NCBI RefSeq assembly: GCF_000328685.1
Contig: NC_019974.1
Coordinates: forward strand, 1,913,001 to 1,977,000
Length of the DNA stretch: 64,000 nt
From: Natronococcus occultus SP4
Lineage (GTDB): Archaea; Halobacteriota; Halobacteria; Halobacteriales; Natrialbaceae
Reading direction: 5' to 3'
The notes beneath the pieces were generated by a model. That model searched no databases. It was not told the DNA's origin and saw only the letters and a program-made list of their open reading frames with translations. How positions within the stretch are numbered: the stretch's first letter is position 1; the number at the start of each line of letters is the position of its first letter. Below are positions 1-8,978 of the stretch, one piece after another. The position numbers and the translations under genes were made by a program.

Positions 1-440
1 TCGACCGCCGCCCACAGCGCCCGTGCGAGTTCGGTCGTCGGCTCCTCTCCGGCGGGGAACTTTCGATTCAGGTCACCCTCCGGGCCGTCGCGGGTGTTTC
101 GCTCGACGGCGACGATCTCGGCCCAGGGAATCACGACCAGCGTTCCACGCTCGACACCCCAGCCGATGATCTCCTCTGCAGCCCGGTACCCGTTCGTCTC
201 GCCGCCGTGGATCCCGCCGAAGACGATCGCCGTCGGGCCCGACTCCGGGGCCTCGAGTTCGAACAGCGGCGTCTCGCGGTCGGTTCCCTCCATGATCGGA
301 CGAGTCTCGAGGTCCATCGACGAATGCGGGGAGGCCGGCTCGCCCGGTCCCGCTGGCTCACCTCTCGACCGGAGGACGCTTGCGCCCGCGACCAGGCCGA
401 CGGTCGCAGCCCCGGCTCCGAGCACCGTCCGTCTGTTCAC
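1..440 (-). CDS. Succinylglutamate desuccinylase/aspartoacylase-like, Tat-exported, 3' end outside window
   Basis: I translated this by eye from a GTG at 440; the gene leaves the window at base 1, so only about 146 residues are visible. The N-terminus MNRRTVLGAGAATVGL is a twin-arginine signal. After a spacer come GGIHGGETNGY (the zinc-binding GGxHGxE pattern of M14-like aspartoacylases) and later GDLNRKFP, the family's DLNR substrate-binding motif. The family removes acyl groups from N-acyl amino acids or acts as a zinc carboxypeptidase; with a Tat signal it probably works outside the cell. The GTG start is chosen because a TATA-like element lies about 30 bases upstream, as in leaderless haloarchaeal transcripts. 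The substrate cannot be read. Confidence 0.8.
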   Translation of the reverse strand, partial: MNRRTVLGAGAATVGLVAGASVLRSRGEPAGPGEPASPHSSMDLETRPIMEGTDRETPLFELEAPESGPTAIVFGGIHGGETNGYRAAEEIIGWGVERGTLVVIPWAEIVAVERNTRDGPEGDLNRKFPAGEEPTTELARALWAAV

Positions 441-466
441 ACTGTGTCCGTTCTCGAGCGCGTGAA

Positions 467-477
467 GATAAATGATG
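467..477 (-). promoter_or_regulatory. TATA-like element of the aspartoacylase-like gene
   Basis: On the minus strand this reads CATCATTTATC, about 30 bases before the GTG at 440. That spacing fits a leaderless haloarchaeal mRNA. No other element was recognised between 441 and 683. Confidence 0.4.
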
Positions 478-683
478 TGCCGCCGGGAACCGATATCGAA
501 GCGCAGCAGGCCCGCGGATCGATGGCTCCAGTGTTCGGCTCCCCAGACCGTTGATATAGACGTCCTATCGGGACGATCGGCGACGGGCGTGACCGCCCGA
601 TCGAACCGTGACGGACCCGGCCGGCCTTCGGATTCTACTTCGGTCGCGGACGCAGTCGTCTCACGTCGGTGGCGGCGTCACTG

Positions 684-1496
684 TCAGGTCACCACGATCA
701 GGACGGTGGAGACGGCGACGAGAGCGACGTGGAACGCGGCGTGTGCGATCATCGCGGTCTCGAGCGAGCGGCGCCAGAACAGCCAGCCGAGGACGACCCC
801 GACGATCGCGTTCAGCAGGACGGTGCGGACGATCAGCGGGGTCGTGAGTCCGATCGTCGAGGCGAGCGCGGGCAGGTGACCGATACCAAACACGACGGAA
901 CTCACCGCGATGGCGGCCCACACGATCGTCCCGGACGGTGCCTCGGTCGCGGTACCGGCCCTGTTTCGCCCCCACCAGAGGACGTACACGAGCGGTGCCA
1001 TGAGTCCCCAGCGGAGGAGAAGTTCCTCCGTGATACCGCCGTAGAACAGTCGCATCGGAATCGACGCGACGAGATCGCGCAGTGCGTCTGCATCCGTCGG
1101 GGGTTCGTCGACGGGAAGCTGCGTGAACTGTGCGAACGCGGCGTCGAGGACGGCGACGACGACGAACAGGCCCGCCCCCAGCGCCGCCGCGAGCGGAAGC
1201 GAGTCGCGTATCTCGCCCCAGTCCGGCGTCCCGCCGGCTGCCCACGCGAACACGTGAGAGTCGAGATCGAGACGCGGGGCCGTAACCGTGCCGAGGACGA
1301 CGGCCACCGCCAACAGAAGCGTCGAGTTCACCGACGCGAGCACCACTAGCGTCGGAGTCGAGACCGTCGACAGTTCGGGGAGTTCCCGCAGCATCGGGAC
1401 GGAGTAAACGGCCAGGGCGATCACGCCGAGCATTCCGAGTGCGAACAGCGCGATCGCACCGCGAGCGGAGGAGTTCCAGTTCCGGATAGCAGTCAT
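684..1496 (-). CDS. CPBP family intramembrane metalloprotease
   Basis: Multi-pass membrane protein of about 270 residues with the three CPBP (CAAX protease/Abi) motifs in order in the C-terminal half: EELLLR (motif 1, glutamate pair), FGIGH (motif 2) and HAAFH (motif 3). Homologues cleave within the membrane; archaeal substrates are mostly unknown. An in-frame extension starts at 1523, but ATG at 1496 gives a normal short cytosolic N-terminus (MTAIRNWN) and is preferred. It is a single gene at the edge of the GC-rich chromosome, just before composition falls into the accessory island. No bacteriocin or immunity partner is next to it, so an Abi-type role is not supported. Confidence 0.85.
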   Translation of the reverse strand: MTAIRNWNSSARGAIALFALGMLGVIALAVYSVPMLRELPELSTVSTPTLVVLASVNSTLLLAVAVVLGTVTAPRLDLDSHVFAWAAGGTPDWGEIRDSLPLAAALGAGLFVVVAVLDAAFAQFTQLPVDEPPTDADALRDLVASIPMRLFYGGITEELLLRWGLMAPLVYVLWWGRNRAGTATEAPSGTIVWAAIAVSSVVFGIGHLPALASTIGLTTPLIVRTVLLNAIVGVVLGWLFWRRSLETAMIAHAAFHVALVAVSTVLIVVT

Positions 1497-2057
1497 TGTT
1501 GAGCAACCGACTACACCCGCCAAAAAGATGCTGATGATACCGGCTTCAGTACCTGTCTACGCTCTTTTCTGTATCATAGGATCGCATAGTGCGCGATAGG
1601 ATGCTGGTCTACTAACCCCGGTCTCTTCGAGCTGGGAGTCCTCGGCACTCATCGGCGGTAAGACTAAGGATGTTGTCATGACCATGGTGGTCGGACACAA
1701 ATGTACTCAGTACTGGCTCCTGTGAACAGGTAATTTCAGATGGTGGCCAACATACTGTAGGGATCCACCGCTGATAGAGATTGGATTTGAACATATATTT
1801 GCTATCCAGGTTGTTTATCGTATGTTTGAGGGTGTGGGATGGGTGAGAAAAGTTGCCAACCGTGGTAGCGAGGTGATCGACGCAACTCCTGGTGCAGTAA
1901 ACGAGGAGACAGTGGCAGTGCTTCTCGTCCGTCAAATCAGAGGTTCCCATCTGGTAACGATCATGATCCGTCAGACCCCTACTGACAGGAAATACGGTTT
2001 TTGAGCGGGATACGAATTGATTTTTGAAAATGTTATAGGGAGGTTCAGTGTGCTCGT
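1497..2057. other. Gene-poor left edge of accessory island
   Basis: About 560 bases in which GC falls sharply from the chromosomal level. Open frames here (for example 1612-1950 minus, 1822-2004 plus) have no recognisable domain and no haloarchaeal acidic bias. The only element I can point to is the repeat core at 1640-1652. Confidence 0.5.
1640..1652 (+). repeat. Repeat core CCTCGGCACTCAT, copy 1 (left edge)
   Basis: Thirteen bases identical to the cores at 9880-9892 and 17069-17081, in the same orientation. The flanks of this copy do not match the other two. It lies at the point where composition switches from chromosomal to AT-richer sequence, which suggests a left attachment or junction scar. 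A 13-mer match alone could be chance. Confidence 0.4.
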
Positions 2058-2519
2058 TTATTGAACCTCAAGATAGGCTTCAGCTACATCGTGCTGTGTC
2101 CATGCGAAGACATGGTGTCTATCGAGGGTGCTGTCAAGATCGTTTGTATGAAGGCGCCACTCAAATGGACGGCATGCCCGGATCGTCATGTCTTCTCTGC
2201 GGTACCTCTCGTCCACTCCGTCTATTCCTATCGTGATATCAGCCTCTGGATTCGATCCAAACACGAAATCTCCCCAACTACCACTGGTGTCTTTGCAGAC
2301 CTCTGCCGTAATAGTGAACCAGTTTCCTTCTACGACTGGATTTGGGTTGATTATGAGATCGACACTCGTCTCCTGCGCTTGTGCTGTTCCTGTGGCACCA
2401 GCTGTGAGAGCTACCGCCCCAGTGGCTGTTTTCAGGACCTTGCGTCTGGAGCCGGTTATTAGATCGTCCTTGTACTGTTCTTGATCAAACCGCTGGTGGT
2501 CGTTCTGGCCTTTCTCCAT
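2058..2519 (-). CDS. Small Tat-exported protein of unknown function
   Basis: A protein of 153 residues beginning MEKGQNDHQRF. Around residues 23-50 is a twin-arginine signal (SRRKVLKTATGAVALTAG) followed by an AQA cleavage-like site. The mature part, about 100 residues, looks like a beta-rich domain ending in HVFAWTQHDV and contains two cysteines that could pair. ATG at 2519 is preferred over the upstream in-frame start at 2549. A perfect palindrome lies just upstream (2540-2556). I recognise no family; the start of the mature part resembles the beta-strand edge of an extracellular adhesion or CARDB-like module, but that is weak. Confidence 0.65.
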   Translation of the reverse strand: MEKGQNDHQRFDQEQYKDDLITGSRRKVLKTATGAVALTAGATGTAQAQETSVDLIINPNPVVEGNWFTITAEVCKDTSGSWGDFVFGSNPEADITIGIDGVDERYRREDMTIRACRPFEWRLHTNDLDSTLDRHHVFAWTQHDVAEAYLEVQ

Positions 2520-2539
2520 GGACCTCGTCCCCCAATATA

Positions 2540-2556
2540 ATGCTAACACTTAGCAT
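2540..2556. promoter_or_regulatory. Perfect palindrome in front of the Tat-protein gene
   Basis: ATGCTAA-CAC-TTAGCAT: seven-base arms around a three-base centre, 20-37 bases upstream of the ATG at 2519 and touching the AT-rich TATA-like tract at 2533-2541. Its place next to the promoter suggests an operator. No regulator gene is adjacent. Confidence 0.45.
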
Positions 2557-2906
2557 ACCATATTTCTGGTGGGCGCTGGGGTTCTGGCCGACTAGCTATG
2601 TTTCTAAGAAGTAGTTCTTGGTGGTAGAAAGAAAGAGAACAGATCGCATAGAGTACTTTGAAAATAGCCCGACTGCCGTCTCATTTGCGGCTATGAGGGT
2701 GCAGAACAGACCCATCTGAGTGAACCAGCGGCCGAGTATGCCGATGATGGACTGGGAGGTTTTCTGGATCTCCACGCAATAATAGAATGTCTTGATGAGA
2801 GGACAGTTATGGGTGATCTGAGTGACTTCTTCCAGCCCATTCCCTCGGGAACTCGGTGGTAGCCATGCCGGTTTCTTCGAGTCAGTAGTTCTGGTTTCGA
2901 CCGCTG
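2557..2906. other. No supported gene
   Basis: About 350 bases of lower-GC sequence between the palindrome and the recombinase remnant. The overlapping frames on both strands (2596-2964, 2691-3305, 2882-3244 minus) are antisense or out-of-frame shadows of the recombinase or its decayed 5' part. The missing N-terminal half of that recombinase may once have lain here, but I could not trace it. Confidence 0.4.
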
Positions 2907-3422
2907 TTGCGGTACGTGGGATGGGCCACCATGTCGGCTGGCCTTCTGTATGGAACACAGCCACGCGTACCGCTGGAGCAGGACGATCTGATGCTCAATA
3001 AGGGGTTTATCCGGTTCCGAAACCGGAAGGGAAGTACAACTACTGTTTTTCCGATTGATGAAGAGACGCGGGAGGCGCTTGAGCGATATATGTTCGTCCG
3101 GAATGACGGAGAAAACGACTCGGTATTTACGAGTATTCGGGGTGGACAACTTAGCCGAGAGTTGGTCCGACGTAGCGTTCGAGATGCAGCCGTGGATGCG
3201 GGTGTGATGTCCGAGGATGAAAACCGGTTTGAAAAGAAGTTCACGCCTCACACGTATCGGACCGTGTTTACGACTGAGATGCGGAATGCAGGGATGCCAG
3301 ATCACATCCTACGGTATCTTCGGGGAGACAGCGACAGTGAGGCGATGGACGTCTATACGCGGGTGGATCGCGAAACAGCACGAAGAGCGTATCTCGACTG
3401 CATCAAGCCGCTTCATCTATAA
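2907..3422 (+). pseudogene. Tyrosine recombinase/integrase, C-terminal remnant
   Basis: About 170 residues resembling the catalytic domain of XerC/D-like haloarchaeal integrases: beta-hairpin Lys in FRNRKGS, box II HTYR (HxxR), LRGD in place of the usual LGH, and DVYTRV with the nucleophilic tyrosine. The N-terminal SAM-like domain and the first catalytic arginine (normally in TGxRxxE) are missing. The frame is closed upstream by TAG at 2886, and the stretch just before LMLNKG looks scrambled. I therefore read it as a decayed integrase. It lies just inside the left edge of the island, where an element's integrase is expected. Confidence 0.7.
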
Positions 3423-3846
3423 TATAAATCACCAACCTGTTGCATCATTTAATTAGTGCTATATTTCGGAGGTCAGCACTGTCTAGTTGACTTGCTTGAG
3501 AAGTGGGCAGGTCGCGAAGCTAAGTTGAATCAGTGTTCGTAGACTTGCTCAGCGAGAGTGATGTGTCAAATTTAAAGTTTATCGAGGAAATGAGCGGATG
3601 ATGAGTTCTCGAGAGTTATGTTCTTGTGCATCCCCCTGCAGAACCAGATAGTGACTCTTTGAATACGGATTTTCACTCAACAACGAAATCGTGGCCTGGT
3701 TTGATGCATAATATTCACAAACGTATGTTGTTGCACCACCAATACAAACAATCTCTTTTCAAAAGTGTAAAATCCTCTTGGTCTGTATTTCTCATCATGT
3801 GGAATTCAGGAGTAGATAGAATGCTTTGACTGGCGTAGCTCCGGGT
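3423..3846. other. AT-rich intergenic stretch
   Basis: About 420 bases, markedly AT-rich, between the recombinase remnant and the SHOCT protein. The frame at 3626-3829 has no domain and a non-haloarchaeal composition. I see no repeat, RNA or convincing gene. Confidence 0.4.
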
Positions 3847-4203
3847 ATGTCAACCGACGATTCTCTAGTTCGGACAGTTTTGATCCTCATCGCCGTGATC
3901 CTGTTGCTGCCGCTTTTTGTAATGATCCTGGCGATGCCAGTAATGGGTTTGTGGGGCTGGGGTCACATGTGGGATAGCGGTATGTGGAACGGAACCGGGG
4001 CGGCATGGATGTGGCTTCTCATGTCGATCATTCCAATAGCTATTGTTCTTGTAGTTGGGTACTTATTGTACCGTCTGATTCGACATCTTGCTACTCGACA
4101 GTCTGACCCAGCGCTCGAGGAATTGCGGACTGCCTATGCTCAAGGTGAAATTTCAGATGAAGAATTTGAAGAGCGTCGGAACCGTCTCGAACGTAAGGAA
4201 TAG
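3847..4203 (+). CDS. SHOCT-domain membrane protein, Met/Trp/His-rich loop
   Basis: A protein of 118 residues. A first membrane segment (about 10-35) is followed by a loop rich in Gly, Trp, Met and His (GLWGWGHMWDSGMWNG), then a second membrane segment (about 60-80). A C-terminal SHOCT helix pair follows (DPALEELRTAYAQGEISDEE), the short domain often found at the ends of membrane proteins. ATG at 3847 is chosen over TTG at 3826. Met/His-rich SHOCT proteins are common in copper-handling clusters, and the copper ATPase gene converges on this one 400 bases away. A role in copper binding at the membrane is inference. Confidence 0.75.
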   Translation: MSTDDSLVRTVLILIAVILLLPLFVMILAMPVMGLWGWGHMWDSGMWNGTGAAWMWLLMSIIPIAIVLVVGYLLYRLIRHLATRQSDPALEELRTAYAQGEISDEEFEERRNRLERKE

Positions 4204-4297
4204 CCTGTCTCAAGTGCGGAATCAGCGTGTTCCTGTTTGAGTCTGGATATCAAACTCAAATAGTATCATCGTGCTTCTTGTTTGCTTTCCTCTGTCA

Positions 4298-4588
4298 TCA
4301 ACGGCAGATGAAGTTCATGTGTGGCTCGTCGATCGCAGCTACAATAATCGAGACCTCATCATTCTCCAGTATGCTATTCTCGAGGGACACAAGCCTATCG
4401 GAAAGAACTTGCTTCACAAGCGCTGAGAACGGTAACTGCTGCCAAAGACATGCCTCCAAATAATCTCGGAACCGTTGATGAGTCAGACCTTCGGGAATAG
4501 TACGCTGTCGAAGCCGTGCGAATGGCTGAGGAACACAGTCCCGATGAGTCGGTTTGATTGCCGCGCTTGACGGGTTATGGGACTGCAA
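4298..4588 (-). CDS. Doubtful 96-residue hypothetical protein
   Basis: An open frame with a TTG start at 4588. It has no recognised domain and is less acidic than typical haloarchaeal proteins, although FRDYLEACLWQQLPFSALVKQV reads like a helical segment when split as FRDYLEACLW and QLPFSALVKQV. It lies directly behind the stop of the copper ATPase gene in AT-richer DNA. It may be a relic of a mobile gene or a chance frame. If it is not a gene, 4204-4607 holds nothing I can identify. Confidence 0.2.
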   Translation of the reverse strand: MQSHNPSSAAIKPTHRDCVPQPFARLRQRTIPEGLTHQRFRDYLEACLWQQLPFSALVKQVLSDRLVSLENSILENDEVSIIVAAIDEPHMNFICR

Positions 4589-4607
4589 AATAAGAAAGAA
4601 AAGTCAG

Positions 4608-6908
4608 CTACAGTTCGAGGTTCCGCAGACGGGCCGAGTTCGTAATTACTGAGAGACTCGACGTGAACATCGCAACAACGGCGATTACCGGATGAAGCAA
4701 TCCAAAGAAGGCAACCGGAATTGCCACTGTGTTGTAGATAAACGCCCAGAAGAGGTTTTGTTTGATTTTTGAGAAGATCTTCTCCGAGAGGGTAAACGAG
4801 TTCACGAGTGCATCGAGCGACCCTCGAACGAGGCTGACGTCGCTGGACTGGATCGCGATATCGGTCCCGGTCCCGATGGCGACGCCGACGTTCGCCTGCT
4901 TCAGCGCCGGGGCGTCGTTGATGCCGTCGCCGACCATCGCAACCTCGTACCCTGCGTCCTGTAGCTCGCGGACTTTGTCGATCTTGTCCTCCGGGAGGAC
5001 GCCGGCCATGACGCGATCGGGATCGATGTTGACCTCGTCGGCGATCGCGCGGGCCGTCCGCTCGTTGTCGCCGGTGATCATCCACGTCTCGAGCCCGCGG
5101 TCGTGGAGTTCCCGGATCGCGTCGTATGATTCTTCCTTGATCGTATCGGCCGTACTGACGACGCCGACGACCTCGTCCTCGACCCCGACGAGCACGGTCG
5201 TCTTGCCCTCCTCCTCGAGGGCGTTCAGCTCCGCCTCGAAGGCGAGCGGGATGCCGACCTCCTCAAAGAACGTCGTATTCCCGACGTAGACGGTTTGTCC
5301 GTCGATCGTCGCCGTAATCCCTTTTCCGGGGACGCTATCGAACTCGTCCGGTTCGGCCAGTTCGACATCCCGTTCCTCAGCGTAGTCGATAACCGCCTGT
5401 CCGATGGGGTGTTCGCTTCCCCGCTCGGCGGAGGCTGCGAGCCTCACGACGTCTCGCTCGTCGAATTCGGTCGCCGACTCATCAGCCACGGTGCTCCCTC
5501 CATCGCTGCGTGGCTGCCGGCTAGATTCCGTGACGACATCCGTAACGGAGTGGTTGCCCTCCGTGATCGTTCCCGTTTTGTCGAGCACCACGACATCCAG
5601 GTCTTTCATCGTCTGGATGGCCTCTCCATCGCGGAAGAGGATGCCGTTCTCCGCGGCTTTCCCGGTCCCGGCCATGAGGGCCGTCGGCGTCGCCAGTCCG
5701 AGCGCGCACGGACAGGAGATCACCAGGACCGCGACGGCCGCGAAGATTCCCAGCGTCAGGGGGTCCAGTGCGAGATCGACCCAGGGGAGCGACGCCTCGC
5801 CGAGACCTGCGACGACCGCCATTCCGTCGGGAAACAGGACCCACAGCACGAACGAGAGCGAGGCGAGGACCAGGACGGTCGGCACGAAGTAGTTGGTCAC
5901 TCGATCCGTAAGCGCCTGAATCGGAACCTTCGTCCCCTGCGCTTCCTCGACCAGGTCGACGACCTGCGAGAGGAAGGTGTCGTCGCCGACCTTCTCCGCA
6001 CGAACCTTGAGTAGCCCCGCCTGATTCACGGTCGCTCCGATCACCTCGTCACCCGCTTCCTTCGTGGCGGGATCGGACTCGCCCGTCACCATCGACTCGT
6101 CGACGTTGCTCCGTCCGTCGATGACCGTTCCGTCGACGGGAACCTTCTCGCCGGGGCGAACGATCATCACATCGCCGACTTCGACCTCGTCGATGGGGAT
6201 CTCCACCTCTTCGCCGTCCCGTTCGACTGCCGCCGTTTCAGCCTGCATCGAGACCAGTCCCTCGATCGCTGCGCTCGCTCGGCCCTTCGCTCGGTGCTCG
6301 AGGTAGGTCCCCACCTTGTGCGAGGCCATGATCATCGCACCGACGCCGGCGTAGTTCTCCATCGGCATCGCGAAGACCATGACGCCGGTCGCCCACGCGA
6401 CGAGGGTCCCGATCGAAATCAGCGAGTCCATGTTGAACGTCCCGTTTCGAATCCCCCTGTACGCGGATTCGTGGGTCGTCCGACCGTAGTAGAAGACGAC
6501 GATCGTGGCAAAGACCAACATCGCAACGTCGATCTGGAAGCCGGTCAAGACCTCCAGCGGCGTCCACATGAAGACCATCAGGAGAACGATCGGCGACGTG
6601 ACGATCCACGCTCGGATCGCTCTCCGGCGCATGTCCCGCAGCTCCGCCTCGTCTTCCATCTCCTGTTCGTCCTCGAGCAGCTCGTCGCGGACTCCGTAGC
6701 CGGCAGCGTCGACGGCGGCAACGAGCGCGTCGACATCGACGTCCGGATCGTGGTGGACGTTCGCTCGTTCGGTTGCGAAGTTTACGGACGCGTCAGCAAC
6801 CCCCTCGACATCTTGCAGGCTCTCTTCGATGGTCGAGGCGCACGTCGTACACGACATCCCCGAAAGGGAGAGATCGGTACGTTCGAGATTCGATTGGTCG
6901 GTTTGCAT
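4608..6908 (-). CDS. copA: Cu+-exporting P1B-type ATPase
   Basis: A 766-residue ATPase starting [10 protein letters not shown]. Near the N-terminus is one heavy-metal-associated domain with GMSCTTC (Cys20 and Cys23). Then come the actuator-loop TGES, the membrane metal site CPC ([13 protein letters not shown]), the phosphorylation site DKTGT, the SEHP motif of P1B ATPases, GDGINDAP, and the last two helices with YN and MFTSS, the P1B-1 signature for Cu+/Ag+. It pumps monovalent copper out at the expense of ATP. ATG at 6908 is preferred to an upstream frame start at 7004 because it places the HMA domain normally. It is divergent from the DUF305 gene across a 400-base promoter region, and is probably induced by copper. 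Confidence 0.93.
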   Translation of the reverse strand: MQTDQSNLERTDLSLSGMSCTTCASTIEESLQDVEGVADASVNFATERANVHHDPDVDVDALVAAVDAAGYGVRDELLEDEQEMEDEAELRDMRRRAIRAWIVTSPIVLLMVFMWTPLEVLTGFQIDVAMLVFATIVVFYYGRTTHESAYRGIRNGTFNMDSLISIGTLVAWATGVMVFAMPMENYAGVGAMIMASHKVGTYLEHRAKGRASAAIEGLVSMQAETAAVERDGEEVEIPIDEVEVGDVMIVRPGEKVPVDGTVIDGRSNVDESMVTGESDPATKEAGDEVIGATVNQAGLLKVRAEKVGDDTFLSQVVDLVEEAQGTKVPIQALTDRVTNYFVPTVLVLASLSFVLWVLFPDGMAVVAGLGEASLPWVDLALDPLTLGIFAAVAVLVISCPCALGLATPTALMAGTGKAAENGILFRDGEAIQTMKDLDVVVLDKTGTITEGNHSVTDVVTESSRQPRSDGGSTVADESATEFDERDVVRLAASAERGSEHPIGQAVIDYAEERDVELAEPDEFDSVPGKGITATIDGQTVYVGNTTFFEEVGIPLAFEAELNALEEEGKTTVLVGVEDEVVGVVSTADTIKEESYDAIRELHDRGLETWMITGDNERTARAIADEVNIDPDRVMAGVLPEDKIDKVRELQDAGYEVAMVGDGINDAPALKQANVGVAIGTGTDIAIQSSDVSLVRGSLDALVNSFTLSEKIFSKIKQNLFWAFIYNTVAIPVAFFGLLHPVIAVVAMFTSSLSVITNSARLRNLEL

Positions 6909-7311
6909 GGGCTGTCCACCTCGTGCTAAACTACGAGATCCATTTTTAAGCGACTTGTCGTTAACAGTATTCGACTCTCGACGGGGGTCGATCTTCGAAT
7001 CCAAAGAAAGCGCTCGAGGCCGATTCGCTTCCTACCGTAGTCGTTCGTATCGCCGTCCCTTCCGGGCGGGCGCGAGAGGAGGGGACCACCTCAAAAGCGC
7101 CTCGAACGAGAATATCTGAATGCGGTGGGATCGATCGTCTGTGGGGACTCTCGCCGGAACTCACTAGTTGTTCGGGCGTAGTTCGCACTCGAAACCCCCA
7201 CCTCACTAGTTACTCGCGAGCGCCTCTACCGGCCGAAAACAGCTACTTACGATTTCGGAACTGGAACGATATTCACCATTGAAGCGGGACGTATCCGTGG
7301 ATCCGCTTACA
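6909..7311. promoter_or_regulatory. Divergent promoter region between copA and the DUF305 gene
   Basis: About 400 bases without a gene. A TATA-like tract (CTTAAAAATGG on the minus strand, near 6940-6951) lies about 30-40 bases before copA. Two copies of a TCACTAGTT sequence lie in the DUF305 half. No copper regulator gene with a known DNA-binding domain is adjacent, although the membrane winged-helix protein at 8079-8633 is a candidate. Confidence 0.4.
7161..7216 (+). repeat. Pair of TCACTAGTT direct repeats in the copper promoter region
   Basis: TCACTAGTTGTTCG at 7161-7174 and TCACTAGTTACTCG at 7203-7216 match at 12 of 14 positions and start 42 bases apart, about four helical turns. Each holds the palindrome ACTAGT. 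They lie upstream of the DUF305 gene and may be binding sites of a metal-responsive regulator. Confidence 0.35.
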
Positions 7312-7953
7312 ATGCGACGAGTAACACGACGCCGTATCCTGTACGCCACGGGAGCGACGGGCGCAATCGGTCTGACAGGCTTCGCGACCGCCAGCGAAGA
7401 CGATGAAACCGATCACGGAGAGCACCACGACGACGACCACGATCACGACGAAGAACACGGAGAACACATCAACTTCGACGAAGACTCCGAGTTCAACGAA
7501 GCGGACGTGATGTTCATGCAGGGGATGATCCCCCACCACGAACAGGCGATCGAAATGGCCGAGCTCATTCCCGGCCGGTCGGACAGCCGAGAGCTGTGCG
7601 AACTCGGTCCGGAGATCATCGATGTCCAGCAAGCGGAGATCGAACAGCTACACGAGTGGCTGAGCGAAGCCGGAGTCGACGATCCCGAAGAGCACGAGAT
7701 GGATCACGAGGAGATGGACGGCATGCTAACCGAGGAGGACTTCCAGGAGCTCCGCGAATCCGAGGGACGGGAGTTCGACTGCCTGTTCGCGGAACACATG
7801 ATCGCTCATCACGAGGGCGCGATCATGATGTCCGAACACGTCCTCGAGGAGGGAGCGTCTGAGCGCGTCGCCGATCTCGCTGACGAAATCATCGACGTTC
7901 AGCAAGAAGAGATCGAGATGATGGAGTGCTGGAAAGACCGGTGGAACTGCTAA
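7312..7953 (+). CDS. DUF305 family Tat-exported metal-binding protein
   Basis: A 213-residue protein with a twin-arginine N-terminus (TRRRILYATGATGAIGLTGF), then a His/Asp-rich linker. Two halves follow with the DUF305 pattern: MQGMIPHHEQAIEMAE and AEHMIAHHEGAIMMSEH, each followed by a helix ending in VQQ-E-I. DUF305 proteins are four-helix, ferritin-like folds rich in His and Met, often found with copper-resistance genes; binding of copper outside the membrane is likely. ATG at 7312 is chosen over TTG at 7279 because it places the RR motif at residues 6-8. It is divergent from copA. Confidence 0.85.
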   Translation: MRRVTRRRILYATGATGAIGLTGFATASEDDETDHGEHHDDDHDHDEEHGEHINFDEDSEFNEADVMFMQGMIPHHEQAIEMAELIPGRSDSRELCELGPEIIDVQQAEIEQLHEWLSEAGVDDPEEHEMDHEEMDGMLTEEDFQELRESEGREFDCLFAEHMIAHHEGAIMMSEHVLEEGASERVADLADEIIDVQQEEIEMMECWKDRWNC

Positions 7954-8078
7954 AACGGTAGGTTCCTTCTCGTCTCTTTGAGCGACCACGGACTTCGAAA
8001 CGCCATTTTCACAGGTCGTCAAGGCGGCTGCCCCGACTCTTGAGACGGGGGTCGTTGACAAATGGAGTAGGAGGCGGG

Positions 8079-8633
8079 CTACGAAAGAGTCGGATTGAAC
8101 TCCCCGGAGAGATACGCTTCACCGTTAGGTGTCATCCGGTATTTTCCTCGGTCGACCTTCTCGACCAGATCGGCCTCTTCGAGCTTTCGGAGGCGTCGAT
8201 TTACCTCTTCTCGGCTGTGATCGATATTGTACGCGATAATTGCAGGTGTGAGGACCAACTCCGAAGAGTGAAACAAGCTGAGAATTGCATCGTCCATCGG
8301 GACCATCCACTCCATACTGGCCCGAATTTGAGAGGGTTCCGCTAGGAGAAGTTCCGTCCACTGATCCCTGCGAAGGTCGTTCTGCACGGGGCTGTAGAGT
8401 CCAAACAGGACGAGGCACGCGGCAAGCCCGTGTATCCAGTGCACGAGGTTCGGGTACACTACCTCGGATAGCGGGCCACCGATTATGAACAGGAAAAGAC
8501 CGCTCATAGTGACAATGAAGAAGGGGTCGTATTCGACGGCATACTGCTCCGCATACAGTAGGTAGAGTAACCCGGAACCGGCGACGATTCCCATCAGGAG
8601 GATGTATCCGGTGAAAAAGTCTATCTCGATCAT
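8079..8633 (-). CDS. Membrane protein with C-terminal winged-helix domain
   Basis: A protein of 184 residues. The first 75 hold three hydrophobic helices, and the C-terminal 80 form a winged helix: LTPAIIAYNIDHSREEVNRR reads as the recognition helix and KVDRGKYRMTPNGEAYL as the wing. Haloarchaea have many such membrane-tethered MarR/ArsR-like proteins. Its start overlaps the end of the upstream membrane gene by four bases (ATGA), so the two are translated together. Its position among copper genes suggests a local sensor-regulator, which is inference. Confidence 0.7.
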   Translation of the reverse strand: MIEIDFFTGYILLMGIVAGSGLLYLLYAEQYAVEYDPFFIVTMSGLFLFIIGGPLSEVVYPNLVHWIHGLAACLVLFGLYSPVQNDLRRDQWTELLLAEPSQIRASMEWMVPMDDAILSLFHSSELVLTPAIIAYNIDHSREEVNRRLRKLEEADLVEKVDRGKYRMTPNGEAYLSGEFNPTLS

Positions 8634-8938
8634 AGCTCTTCGTTCCGGCTCACTCTACTCTGGATGGTATTGTTTTGGAGGATTACTACCCAAATCGTGA
8701 GAGCCAAAATCGTATAGATCGCCGCTCGAAAGGCCCGCAACCCCGTCGATTCCGTCCCTACCGTAAGTAGAACCGTGTGATAGATCGTTGCTGCAGACAT
8801 CACGATCACCAGCAGCCCGATGGTCATCCCAAACGGTGACTCTCGGAAGATTCGCCACGATAACAGTGCGAGCAATCCGGCTCCAGTGCCGGCAATGATA
8901 GCGAAAGGAATGCTCAAATAGAACAGCGCGTGGTCCAT
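8630..8938 (-). CDS. Small three-helix membrane protein, first gene of the pair
   Basis: A 102-residue hydrophobic protein with about three membrane helices and a short charged tail (VSRNEEL). Its stop overlaps the ATG of the membrane winged-helix gene, giving a two-gene operon. It probably works with that regulator as a membrane partner. I recognise no named family. Confidence 0.65.
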   Translation of the reverse strand: MDHALFYLSIPFAIIAGTGAGLLALLSWRIFRESPFGMTIGLLVIVMSAATIYHTVLLTVGTESTGLRAFRAAIYTILALTIWVVILQNNTIQSRVSRNEEL

Positions 8939-8978
8939 ATCCTCCCTATCGAGGCAGGACCAATAAATTTAGCACACA

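Noticed and set aside
684-1496. Abi-type bacteriocin immunity role for the CPBP protease
   Set aside because: No bacteriocin-like or defence gene is adjacent, and the family is broad in haloarchaeal chromosomes.
1612-1950. 112-codon minus-strand frame at the island's left edge
   Set aside because: Composition is not haloarchaeal, there is no domain, and the frame crosses the repeat core.
2691-3305. 204-codon minus-strand frame
   Set aside because: It is antisense to the recombinase remnant and lacks acidic bias or any domain.
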